From: Planctomycetaceae bacterium
Lineage (GTDB): Bacteria; Planctomycetota; Planctomycetia; Pirellulales; Pirellulaceae
DNA length: 64,000 bases
Direction of reading: 5' to 3'
NCBI GenBank assembly: GCA_002726245.1
Contig: PBSM01000059.1
Coordinates: 1 to 64,000 of the forward strand
In this document: piece after piece, positions 56,302 through 64,000 of the stretch
Position numbering within the stretch: position 1 is the first letter of the stretch
How the letters are laid out: every line of letters begins with the position of its first letter
Notes under the pieces: model-generated
What the model was told of the DNA's origin: nothing
Database searches by the model: none
The model's input: only the letters and a program-made list of their open reading frames with translations
Made by a program: the position numbers and the translations under genes

Positions 56302-57594
56302 TTATTGACGTTCTCGTTGATAAGCTGCTTCGACGGCCACGGGCTGACTGATCGATTCGTAAGGCAAGCTACGGACGTAATAAACTAACGCCCAAATGTC
56401 ATCGTGCGTAACGCCGATTTTCTCTTCGCCTTCCTGCTTCAACACCTCGCTAAGTGCGGGCATCGGCGTGCCGTCGATTCCATTAAAGATCCGCCAGTAG
56501 ATATCGACCGGTTTACGTCCGCCGCGGTAATGTCCCATACGCAGATTCCGCGGACGAACATTACGCGGAGGAAACACGAAACGACCCAACGCAAGATACT
56601 CGTCTAACGCTCCAGGCACCGTCGGTTCCAACTCCTTTGCCCAATCATCGTAATCCGTCGTCTGGCCATCGCCGATCGCCGAATCACCGTGACACTTCAC
56701 ACAGGCCGCCACTTTGCCATAAAACAAGTCGCGTCCGTGCTTGAGTAACTCGACTTCCCGTTCGTGGCTCAGTTCAGCACCGTTGGCCAACCAGGATGGC
56801 GGAGCAACTGCCGTTGCTTCCGCTTCGGCACCAAGCCACTTCTGGACAATTGCACCAACGTATTCCCGAAGCTCCGCGGCGCGATCCGACCGATTGCCGC
56901 TGGTGAGATCAAAAAGACGCTCCTCCTCGATGTTCGCCTCCTCGTCGGCCGGCTCTAGCTCAAACAACGCGTACTGCACGAGCGAGCGTTCCGACTCGCC
57001 TCGAATGCTGAGATAGCGGACATAATGAATCAGCGCGTCAATCTCGTTATCTGGAAGTGCGCGGAAGGAAGGCATCGCCGTGTCTGGGATGCCTTCAATC
57101 AGGATGCGTTTCAAGTCTTCATGTGTCGGCTTGGATTGCCGTGGAGTTGACTTGAACTTGAACGTGCCACGTCGATAGTCTCGCGGATATGGATTCAAGA
57201 AGAGGGCTGTCGGGCCACCACCATCCCCGGTCACGCCGTGGCAATGAGCACAATGTTCACGATACAGGCCGCGAGCCCTACCGCGTTCATCTCTACCTAC
57301 CGGACCAGCCGCAAAATGGAGCTTGGTGGCGTCCATCACGCTAGCGACATCGATATCGCCGAGCGCTGGCACGATCGGCCTGTCCGGCGTTCCGAACAGT
57401 CCCGAAAGCACCTCATCCAAATCAGCCTTTCGCTCGGCCGAGAACGTCTCCTTCGTCAGACGTTCCTGGTTCTTTACGTAAGCTTCGTTTCGGTTGAATG
57501 TCGCCTCGTTACGGCTGCAGCCAGCCATCGGCCCAGCGAGCGCGACGACAGCGACTGCTGACACGAACCAGTGACGTATCACGGAAAGTTTCAT
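56302..57594 (-). CDS. Dihaem cytochrome c lipoprotein
   Basis: 430 residues from the ATG at 57594; an ATG eight codons upstream is also in frame. The signal ends in LAGPMAGC, a lipobox, so the protein is lipid-anchored. Two CxxCH haem sites: CAHCH (with HCHGVTGDGGG) and CVKCH. A conserved Met for haem ligation appears in GIPDTAMPSFRALP and GTPMPALSE. Likely the direct electron donor to ctaC, replacing the cytochrome domain of caa3 oxidases. It is followed 16 bases later by ctaC. Confidence 0.88.
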   Translation of the reverse strand: MKLSVIRHWFVSAVAVVALAGPMAGCSRNEATFNRNEAYVKNQERLTKETFSAERKADLDEVLSGLFGTPDRPIVPALGDIDVASVMDATKLHFAAGPVGRDERGRARGLYREHCAHCHGVTGDGGGPTALFLNPYPRDYRRGTFKFKSTPRQSKPTHEDLKRILIEGIPDTAMPSFRALPDNEIDALIHYVRYLSIRGESERSLVQYALFELEPADEEANIEEERLFDLTSGNRSDRAAELREYVGAIVQKWLGAEAEATAVAPPSWLANGAELSHEREVELLKHGRDLFYGKVAACVKCHGDSAIGDGQTTDYDDWAKELEPTVPGALDEYLALGRFVFPPRNVRPRNLRMGHYRGGRKPVDIYWRIFNGIDGTPMPALSEVLKQEGEEKIGVTHDDIWALVYYVRSLPYESISQPVAVEAAYQRERQ

Positions 57595-57635
57595 TGCTTT
57601 GCGAGTGGGTAATTCCATTGCCTTGAGGGCGACTG

Positions 57636-58550
57636 TTAGTTGAACACTGCAGCATCCATCACAACGTTCAGTGTCAGAGTATCCCCGTCTTCCGACTTAT
57701 GTTTGAACGCGCCACGCTTCCATTTGGTAGGACTTCCGTTGACCGACACTTCGTCCCTGATAAAGGACGGCTTCTCGTGCCAGACTCGGAATTCAAGCTC
57801 AACGCCTGCCGGAACGTTTTCGATTGTGAACGATCCGTCCTCGGCAGTGACTGCGAAGTAGGGATTCTCACACACCATCATCGAAGCGATCATCCAGGGA
57901 TGAATGCTACACGAGACGGGAAAAGGCCCGCGCGTTGAGGCTCCGCCCGGGAGGTAAGCGATCCCAGGGCTATTTGCCGGCACAGTGAAGTTCTCGGATT
58001 TCGCGCCGAAGGTCGAATCCAACTTCGTGTTATGACCAACCGAATCGCTGTTCTTCACCATCATCGTTTGCGGAGCCCACATCACGCCGACGCGACTGAG
58101 AAACACACAGTTCTTCTGATCGAACGTCACCTCAGCGGTGCGCACTTTCTCGTACGACTCATGGATCCACGCCGGGTTGTCGTTCGGGACCTTGCTCGAC
58201 ACGTAGATCAACACGTTCTGAATCCCGTTTCCCGGCCCGATCACAACCACTCTATTCTCAGTCCCGCCAGCGCGGCAGACCGCCGTGTCTTTGTCGATGG
58301 TGAGCGTTGGATTCGCGGGTGCCGTTCCTGACAAAGTGAACTTGCCGGTGACAGTCGCCCAACCAGTCGGCTCGGCAAGAGCCACCTCGGCGGCTCCACT
58401 CGACGCAACGCCCGCTTCCAAGACCTTACGAACTGTATCAATCGTGTCAGCATCGACCGATAAACGCTCAGCGGTCTGTCGCGGACACCCGCAGAGCATT
58501 AACGCCAAGCCACATAACGCGCTCACGCAGCAAGTTCGTTTTGATGTCAT
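57636..58550 (-). CDS. Amicyanin-like cupredoxin lipoprotein
   Basis: 304 residues. Lipoprotein signal (LALMLCGC). The core has an amicyanin-type copper site: His in SDSVGHNTK and CSIHPWM (CxxHxxM). A carboxypeptidase-regulatory-like beta sandwich occupies the C-terminus (AVTAEDGSFTIENVPAGVEL). Compared with the other two copper proteins it has an N-terminal helix and fewer shared motifs. Type-1 copper, probably an electron carrier in the periplasm. Confidence 0.85.
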   Translation of the reverse strand: MTSKRTCCVSALCGLALMLCGCPRQTAERLSVDADTIDTVRKVLEAGVASSGAAEVALAEPTGWATVTGKFTLSGTAPANPTLTIDKDTAVCRAGGTENRVVVIGPGNGIQNVLIYVSSKVPNDNPAWIHESYEKVRTAEVTFDQKNCVFLSRVGVMWAPQTMMVKNSDSVGHNTKLDSTFGAKSENFTVPANSPGIAYLPGGASTRGPFPVSCSIHPWMIASMMVCENPYFAVTAEDGSFTIENVPAGVELEFRVWHEKPSFIRDEVSVNGSPTKWKRGAFKHKSEDGDTLTLNVVMDAAVFN

Positions 58551-58601
58551 AATTGTTCACCAAGCGTTCGTAGGACAGGTCGCAACCTCGTTACCCACAT
58601 C

Positions 58602-58800
58602 TTCAGCCACGGAGCGGCGGCAGATAATAGCCTGGGGCGTAAGCCCCAGGTAGGTGAGGAACTACAGCCGAAGCCCCGAAGGGGCGACATAGATGATTGT
58701 GGGCTGCGGGCCATAGCGCCCCTCCGGGGCTTTGGTTGTGGTTCTGACACACGTTCCTGGGGCTCACGCCCCAGGCTACTGTGTGTTGTCCCTACGGGAC
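58602..58800. repeat. Composite intergenic element, copy 3 (empty)
   Basis: Modules as in copy 2 but without the 278-bp core: GCGGCGGCAG end, hairpin CCTGGGGCGTAAGCCCCAGG (58631-58650), GCCCCGAAGGGGC and GCGCCCCTCCGGGGC, hairpin CCTGGGGCTCACGCCCCAGG (58756-58775), and CCCTACGGGAC. Lies between the two separate cupredoxin genes. The flanks 58551-58601 and 58801-58858 show nothing recognisable. Confidence 0.85.
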
Positions 58801-58858
58801 TCAAAAAAAGTGCGGGTAACGACACGAGTTGTAACCTGTCCTACGACGTTCACGCCGT

Positions 58859-59626
58859 TTAATCCTTTAGTTTGAACTTGATCTCGCCCAAGTCATTCTT
58901 ACCGGGTTTGATTTCCAGCTCGGGTCGTCCGCGTTTCCAACTCGTTGGCTTCCCGTTAAGTTTGATGTCAGCAACGTATCCGACGGCCTCCTGATAGAAC
59001 TGAAAGGTCCACTTGCTAGCCGGAATGTTCTTGATGATGAGTTCTCCGTCCTTGTTGCTCACTGCCGCATACGGGTTGTCCCGTACGAGAATCCATCCCT
59101 TCATCCACGGATGAATGTTACAAGCAACAGGAGCCGCTCGCGATTCTTGCTCGGTCAGCGTCTTGGCGATTTGCGCGCCAGCAGGAATCAAGACATTGTC
59201 AGACGCATTGCTGAAACAGGTATAGTTGGTGTTGTGGCCGACACTATCGGAATTCTTCAAGATCAAGGTCTGTGAAGTTCTCAAGATCGCAACTCGCGGC
59301 TCGAAGCGGCACTTCACGTTGTCAAGAATCACTTCGTCTTTCGCAGACTTCGCGTAATCCGGATGGATCGGTGGTGTCGAATCGCGGTTGTACAGATAGA
59401 CGATGACATTCGCGATTCCACCGTTCTGCGGATTGACGATCAACTCTTCATCGACTAGCCCAAAATCGCCACAGAACGCCGCGTCTTTATTCACGTTGAT
59501 CGGCTTCGGCTTCGGTGCCGCTCCGTCATACGTGAAGCGCACTTTGAGATCTCCCCACTCCGCGGCGGGTAACGACGTTGTAAGACCGGCCAACAACACT
59601 AACGTGATTACAGATCGTCTCTTCAT
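58859..59626 (-). CDS. Amicyanin-like cupredoxin, secreted
   Basis: 255 residues from the ATG at 59626, with GGAG ten bases upstream; an upstream extension of 53 codons is not credible. Signal peptide (VITLVLLAGLTTSLPAA) without lipobox. Copper site: SDSVGHNTNY and CNIHPWM. It is a close paralogue of the C-terminal domain of the next gene (shared GYVADIKLNGK, NGGIANVIVYL, CRFEPRVAIL). Confidence 0.88.
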   Translation of the reverse strand: MKRRSVITLVLLAGLTTSLPAAEWGDLKVRFTYDGAAPKPKPINVNKDAAFCGDFGLVDEELIVNPQNGGIANVIVYLYNRDSTPPIHPDYAKSAKDEVILDNVKCRFEPRVAILRTSQTLILKNSDSVGHNTNYTCFSNASDNVLIPAGAQIAKTLTEQESRAAPVACNIHPWMKGWILVRDNPYAAVSNKDGELIIKNIPASKWTFQFYQEAVGYVADIKLNGKPTSWKRGRPELEIKPGKNDLGEIKFKLKD

Positions 59627-59946
59627 GTTGTTACATCTCCTCGTTCGGCTCTGCGGGCTCCGCCGAGAACCGAGAATTGGGGCAGGCGGGGTTCGCCTGC
59701 AATGGATCGCCCGCTTCCAGGGGCGGCTTCGGGTGTGAGGCCGCGTCGTCTGCTTTACCACGATGCGACCGACAAGGTAGGACACATCAGTATAAGTAAG
59801 CAGCGGCTACGTTGCATGGTCTCACAACCCAAATGCAATCCTGTACTCTCGCAACTCCTGTCGTTCTCGTTTAACCACAAGCCGGAGGCGTGTGCTTCGG
59901 CAGCGCTGGAAGAAGCGCACGCCTCCGGCTTGCGGTTAAACAGTTG
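59627..59946. other. Intergenic gap with palindrome
   Basis: 320 bases between the cupredoxin gene and the multihaem gene. It contains a short hairpin (GCAGGCG at 59682-59688 with CGCCTGC at 59694-59700) and the larger palindrome annotated at 59869-59941. No gene is seen. Confidence 0.5.
59869..59941. repeat. Palindrome, GTTTAACC family copy 2
   Basis: Arms 59869-59897 and 59913-59941 pair over 29 bases with two mismatches; loop 15 bases. The arm sequence matches copy 1 (36209-36285), and the loops are also related (CGGCACGCTGCCAGG and CGGCAGCGCTGGAAG). It is six bases from the stop of the multihaem gene. Confidence 0.85.
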
Positions 59947-62900
59947 TTACTCTTGTTTCGGGGCAAACTTAACGATACCAATGTCTGTTGTCTTTCCGTC
60001 TTCGATCGGGAAGGCAACTCGCCCTCGATTCCATTTAGTGCGTTTACCATTCAGATCGATGTCAGCGACATAACCTTCGGCCTCCTGCCAGAATTGAAAG
60101 GTCCAATTCCCAACCGGAATGTTCTTGATCTCGACCATTCCATCGCCGTCACTGGCCGCGGCATAAGGATGATCCTTCACCAGCAACCAGGATTTCATCC
60201 ACGTGTGAATGTTGCAGGTAGTCCCGGCGGCGCGTAATTCGGATTCAGGTAACTGTTGGGGAACTTCTCCACCCGCCGGAATCAAGATGTTCTGCCCCGG
60301 ATTGACGGTGGTCGTATAGTTTGTATTGTGGCCAACGCTGTCGCTGTTCTTGAGAATCAGCGTCTGTGGCGTCCACAGAATGGCGACGTGCGGTTCGAAG
60401 CGGCATCCGTTATTGTCAAGCACGACTCGATCACGCGCTTTCGACAGATACGACTCGTGAATCGGGATTTGCTCGACGTTACTTCGCCGCTTGTCGAGAT
60501 ACACGATCACGTTCGCGATACCACCGTTCTCGCGATTCACGACGACCGACTCGTTGACGAGTTTGAAGTTTCCGCAAAACTGAGCGTCCTTGTCCGGTGT
60601 GACTGGTGACGGGGATGGAGGATCGCCGTCATAGACGAATCGAACCTTAAGGTGCCCCCAACCTTCGGCCTCGGGAAGGTTCTTTAGTAAGTCAGGCAAG
60701 TCTGTCTTCGCCGACACTTTGGCTGGCGGGGTTGGTGCAGGTGTGGGCTTCGGAGCTGGCGTCGGCGTGCGTCGCACGGGAGAAGGCACGACGGCGGAAG
60801 CTGGAACTTCGTCGCTCGGCGCGCTGACCATCGGCGCGATCGGGCTGCGCTGTTTGGCGTATGCATCGAAATTCAGCAGCAAATCGACCAACGCATCGAC
60901 GGTTTCCGTGGTCGTGCCGTGATAGAGGACTGGCTGGTTCGGAACAGGTTGGAATACGGTCGCTGTCGCATCATACGGTACGTTGACCGGCATACTTGTG
61001 TAGGGCAGCAACGATTTCGGGTTGGCGACCCACGTCCGCATGAACTCTGGACGCATGCGACTGCTGACTTCAGCCAAGTTCGGTGCCTTAGCGCGATCCG
61101 CGCCTTTCGGATTAAAGTCGCCGACGATGTGGCACTTCACACACGTGGTCGTAACGATGTTCATGGCGTCGCCAAAGCGACTGCTTTCCACACCTGCCGA
61201 AGCGAGCCTCTGTTGATAATCGGCTTCAGCCCCGGCAAGATAACCTTTCTGCTGGCGCTCACTCGACTCGTACGGGTACTGAGCGTTGTCGATTGCCGCG
61301 AAGTAGTTCACCAGCTTTGTCGCTTCCGCCGGCGACATATTGAATCGCGGCATGCGGAGAACTACCGCCGGGCGAATCGGATACGGATTCAAGAGGAAAT
61401 CATGCAGCCAATTGGTTTGCACTTTTTGGCCTTCTCCGATCAAAGGCGGCGGGAGCCAGCCCCAGGCTTCCGTGCCTTTTGCGGCAGGAAGTACAACCTT
61501 CTCTCGCTGTACCACATGTTGCAGCAAGTACTTCGCTAAGAATCCGCCGCGACTGGATCTCCGCTGTTTCACTTGCGACGACTTGACGGCCAGCGGCAGT
61601 ACGCCAACTTCGAAGACGTTGCCTCCGATGGCTACCGGTGACCACAGATCAAACGGGTATTCGAGGTTATCCGTGTCGTAGTTCTCGTCGTCTTCCAGCG
61701 GATCACCAAAGTCGTCATTCGCTTTCGGCACACCTGACTCTTCGAGCGTCGGCATGCCCTTCACGATCGTATGCAGCAAGCCGCTTACATCACTGTTCAT
61801 CGACTCCGACAAAACATCCGGCGGGAAGTGTGTCTTCACGAAGGGGTAGACCGAGGTGGCTGGCTGCTTGCGAAGTGCGTCGGGAGCATGTGCCAGACTC
61901 CACGATTCGGCCTCCAGCATATGGCAGCCGCCGCAGTTGTATTTATCAAGCACTTGCCGACCAGCGATAATCGCTGCTGATCGCTCATCAGGCTGGTAAA
62001 TGTACTTGGCAGACGGCGGATCCGCGACCAGCCCGAGCACAAAGGTGATCACCGCTTCGCGCTCAGCGGCACTGAACGGGAACTGTGGCATGCGAAGCCG
62101 TTCGTTGTACTTTTTGTTCTCTGTCTTGTGGTAGTCGTAGCTACGCGGCTCGCGAAGTTTTTGATAGATGAAGCCGGCTCGATGCCCACCATCGAGCGAA
62201 TGGCGATAGAAGTGGTGCATTTCCTCGGTTTCGCCATCGTCGTCGTCGTCGTGCTCGTCCTGAGCGTGTTCGGCCTCATCGAGATAATGCGCGATGTGTT
62301 CGAATGCGAGCTTACTGGGATCCTTCCGTCCCCAATCGGCTAACGCCGTTCCAATCGGCTTCGCATCCTCGAAGCCGGGAATGTCGTGACAGCCGTAGCA
62401 ACCGTACTTCGAAATCGCTTTGCGCCCAAGGTAAAGCAATTTGGCATCGACCGTAAGCGAGCCGTCAGCAACAGCGTTCTCTGTGTCTGTCAACAGTTCG
62501 ACTTCCGCCCCCTTCAACTCATCGCGCAACGCCGCCGGAATACCTTCCTCGCCGTAACGCATAGCCGCGGCCTCGGCGAAGGCATCTTTGAGGTTCTCAA
62601 GCACTAGTTCGTCGAGCGATTCGAGATTCGCTTCCTGGGGGCTTGGCGTCCACTCTTTCGTGCTGGTGAGCAGGAAGCTGACGATATCGGCCGCTGGATC
62701 AATGCGATACTGCACTCGATCCTCTTCCGTGACGGGGCCGGTAAACAGTGTCGCCGGCGGCGCGATCGGATCGAGGAACGACTCGGGCATCACAGTTCGC
62801 GCGTGATATCGACTGGGTGCCTTGATCCAACTGTACAGCCACTTCTGGCCATTCTCGTGCTTCAGCTTGTCGCCAATCGCAGAGAGATCCGGGCCTTGAA

Positions 62901-64000
62901 CGATCTCATCCTCACCGCGATATCGGACCGTGCCGGGAAACGCATCATGCGCGTGGCAAGCCAAACATCCTCGCTCTTGCAGCAAGCCCTTTCCGCGTTC
63001 AGTTGCCCCAAGAGCAACGTCGGCTGGCGGTTCGTTCAGATCGGTCGGTGGCTCAAGATACTCAAATGCTTGAGAACGACTCTGGAGATACGTCGTGATG
63101 CCAAGCACTTCCAGCGGCTCGTAGTCCTCGACAACGTCACCATGGCCCTTGCCAGGCAGGTGATTCCACATGCCGAAGGACCGCGGCATCCGAGTGTTCG
63201 GGCGGAACCGCTTCGGATTCTCGATCCAATCCGACATGAACTTGGAGTCGAGCTTATGAGCCGCGTATCGCAGGCTGGGACCGGGCTTGCGGATCACGCC
63301 GGCGTTTTCGACGTCCTTGAACAGAGGGACCAGATTCGCATGCGTGCGCTTTGACAGAGCCGGCTGTTCGGATTCACCGTCCGCGGTCAACGCCTCGTAA
63401 ATACGATGCCGCACTGCGTCGCGCTCGGGATGCTCGGCCAACTCGCTGGTCCAGGCTTGCACGTCTGCCGACAAGCTACCGAAGCCGGGATCGGCCTGCA
63501 GTTGCAACGCGGCGGCGAAGAAGTTCGGCTCGAGCCGCATATCCGGCCCGATCCGCTCGCCCCGGTCGTAGCCGGTGATTTCATGACAGCCGTAGCAGCC
63601 GTACTTGCGAATCAGGTTATAACCACGCACAACGGTTGGGGCGGGTGGTTCCGGGAACTTCTCACTCGGCTCCAGCTCGGTCACCGCGTGATGACACTTC
63701 AAGCACGCCGACTCGGCGAACCGCGCCGGATACATCGGCATGGCCCAGTGATGGTTGTCAAACCAACCATGCGATTTCGCCCACTCTTGCCGCTCGCGCT
63801 CGGTGTTCGGCGTGTGCGACGCCCACTTGAAATCTGTCGCACTCCCCTGTCCTTCGTGGCAGATGGTGCACGCGAAGTCAGACATCTTGTGTGGGCTGAG
63901 CGAACCGACGAACAGATCAAGTCGCGGGTGAGACGTATAAGGGCCAGGCAATCCACGCCGGATCGTCAACGTCAGCGGCTGCTTGGCTTCCGCTGCATCA
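59947..64000 (-). CDS. Multihaem cytochrome c fused to amicyanin-like domain (5' partial)
   Basis: The frame is open to the right edge of the window, so the N-terminus is missing. About 1350 residues are visible. Seven CxxCH haem motifs: CTICH, CLKCH, CYGCH, CLACH, CYGCH, CGGCH, CVKCH. A Pro/Thr/Ala-rich linker (PTPAPKPTPAPTPP) leads to a C-terminal cupredoxin domain of about 245 residues with NSDSVGHNTNY and CNIHTWM, the same fold as the neighbouring gene. Periplasmic or membrane-linked electron carrier, likely bridging a quinol-oxidising complex to the oxidase. The missing part may hold membrane helices. Confidence 0.88.
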   Translation of the reverse strand, partial: DAAEAKQPLTLTIRRGLPGPYTSHPRLDLFVGSLSPHKMSDFACTICHEGQGSATDFKWASHTPNTERERQEWAKSHGWFDNHHWAMPMYPARFAESACLKCHHAVTELEPSEKFPEPPAPTVVRGYNLIRKYGCYGCHEITGYDRGERIGPDMRLEPNFFAAALQLQADPGFGSLSADVQAWTSELAEHPERDAVRHRIYEALTADGESEQPALSKRTHANLVPLFKDVENAGVIRKPGPSLRYAAHKLDSKFMSDWIENPKRFRPNTRMPRSFGMWNHLPGKGHGDVVEDYEPLEVLGITTYLQSRSQAFEYLEPPTDLNEPPADVALGATERGKGLLQERGCLACHAHDAFPGTVRYRGEDEIVQGPDLSAIGDKLKHENGQKWLYSWIKAPSRYHARTVMPESFLDPIAPPATLFTGPVTEEDRVQYRIDPAADIVSFLLTSTKEWTPSPQEANLESLDELVLENLKDAFAEAAAMRYGEEGIPAALRDELKGAEVELLTDTENAVADGSLTVDAKLLYLGRKAISKYGCYGCHDIPGFEDAKPIGTALADWGRKDPSKLAFEHIAHYLDEAEHAQDEHDDDDDGETEEMHHFYRHSLDGGHRAGFIYQKLREPRSYDYHKTENKKYNERLRMPQFPFSAAEREAVITFVLGLVADPPSAKYIYQPDERSAAIIAGRQVLDKYNCGGCHMLEAESWSLAHAPDALRKQPATSVYPFVKTHFPPDVLSESMNSDVSGLLHTIVKGMPTLEESGVPKANDDFGDPLEDDENYDTDNLEYPFDLWSPVAIGGNVFEVGVLPLAVKSSQVKQRRSSRGGFLAKYLLQHVVQREKVVLPAAKGTEAWGWLPPPLIGEGQKVQTNWLHDFLLNPYPIRPAVVLRMPRFNMSPAEATKLVNYFAAIDNAQYPYESSERQQKGYLAGAEADYQQRLASAGVESSRFGDAMNIVTTTCVKCHIVGDFNPKGADRAKAPNLAEVSSRMRPEFMRTWVANPKSLLPYTSMPVNVPYDATATVFQPVPNQPVLYHGTTTETVDALVDLLLNFDAYAKQRSPIAPMVSAPSDEVPASAVVPSPVRRTPTPAPKPTPAPTPPAKVSAKTDLPDLLKNLPEAEGWGHLKVRFVYDGDPPSPSPVTPDKDAQFCGNFKLVNESVVVNRENGGIANVIVYLDKRRSNVEQIPIHESYLSKARDRVVLDNNGCRFEPHVAILWTPQTLILKNSDSVGHNTNYTTTVNPGQNILIPAGGEVPQQLPESELRAAGTTCNIHTWMKSWLLVKDHPYAAASDGDGMVEIKNIPVGNWTFQFWQEAEGYVADIDLNGKRTKWNRGRVAFPIEDGKTTDIGIVKFAPKQE

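Noticed and set aside
1-64000. CRISPR array, rRNA operon, prophage or integrase
   Set aside because: No regularly spaced direct repeats, no rRNA sequence and no phage or integrase genes are visible. The repeats that do occur are palindromes without constant spacing.

Overview
The window looks like chromosomal DNA of a planctomycete, probably of the Pirellulales/Rhodopirellula type. The reasons are the gene families present: DUF374, NPCBM, DUF4175, squalene-cyclase-like proteins in a MoxR/DUF58/VWA cluster, a TPR protein carrying RNA-polymerase-alpha C-terminal domains, and multihaem cytochromes with cupredoxin domains. KdsA (KDO for LPS) and DapF (diaminopimelate) point to a diderm envelope. 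No species call is possible from the sequence alone.

Layout. 0.2-2.8 kb (+): kdsA and a TPR lipoprotein. 2.9-4.4 kb: an IS66 relic and gene-free DNA with palindromes. 4.4-11.7 kb (+): tRNA-Thr(CGU), a TPR/alpha-CTD protein, tgt, yajC, a fused secDF and a LysM protein. 11.8-15.2 kb: an unusual alpha/beta hydrolase (-) and a VWA protein (+). 15.4-19.4 kb (-): a lipoprotein, DUF2752, a YmdB-type phosphodiesterase and RNase Y. 19.7-29.3 kb: tilS (+), an MFS transporter (-), then on + a GT-C glycosyltransferase, an AsmA-like giant, dapF and a DUF374 acyltransferase.

From 29.4 kb to the right edge every gene is on the minus strand. 45.9 to 29.4 kb reads PQQ-propeller protein, MoxR, DUF58, BatA-like, VWA/GATase-like, DUF4175, cyclase-like, NPCBM. 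64.0 to 45.9 kb is an aerobic respiration block: a multihaem cytochrome c ending in an amicyanin-like copper domain, two more such copper proteins, a dihaem cytochrome c, oxidase subunits II and I (YSHP-type, A2 class), CtaA, CtaB, subunit III with a roughly 280-residue insertion, subunit IV, an ABC-2 transporter, SCO1, DUF420 and two small membrane proteins. The genes read as electron carriers, terminal oxidase, haem A synthesis and copper/haem maturation in one array.

The most unusual feature is the intergenic DNA. Many gaps hold long near-perfect palindromes, at least two of them families with two copies in the window. Three gaps hold a composite modular element. Two of these three contain a 278-bp near-palindromic core, with a compensatory base-pair change between copies, and the third looks like the corresponding empty site.
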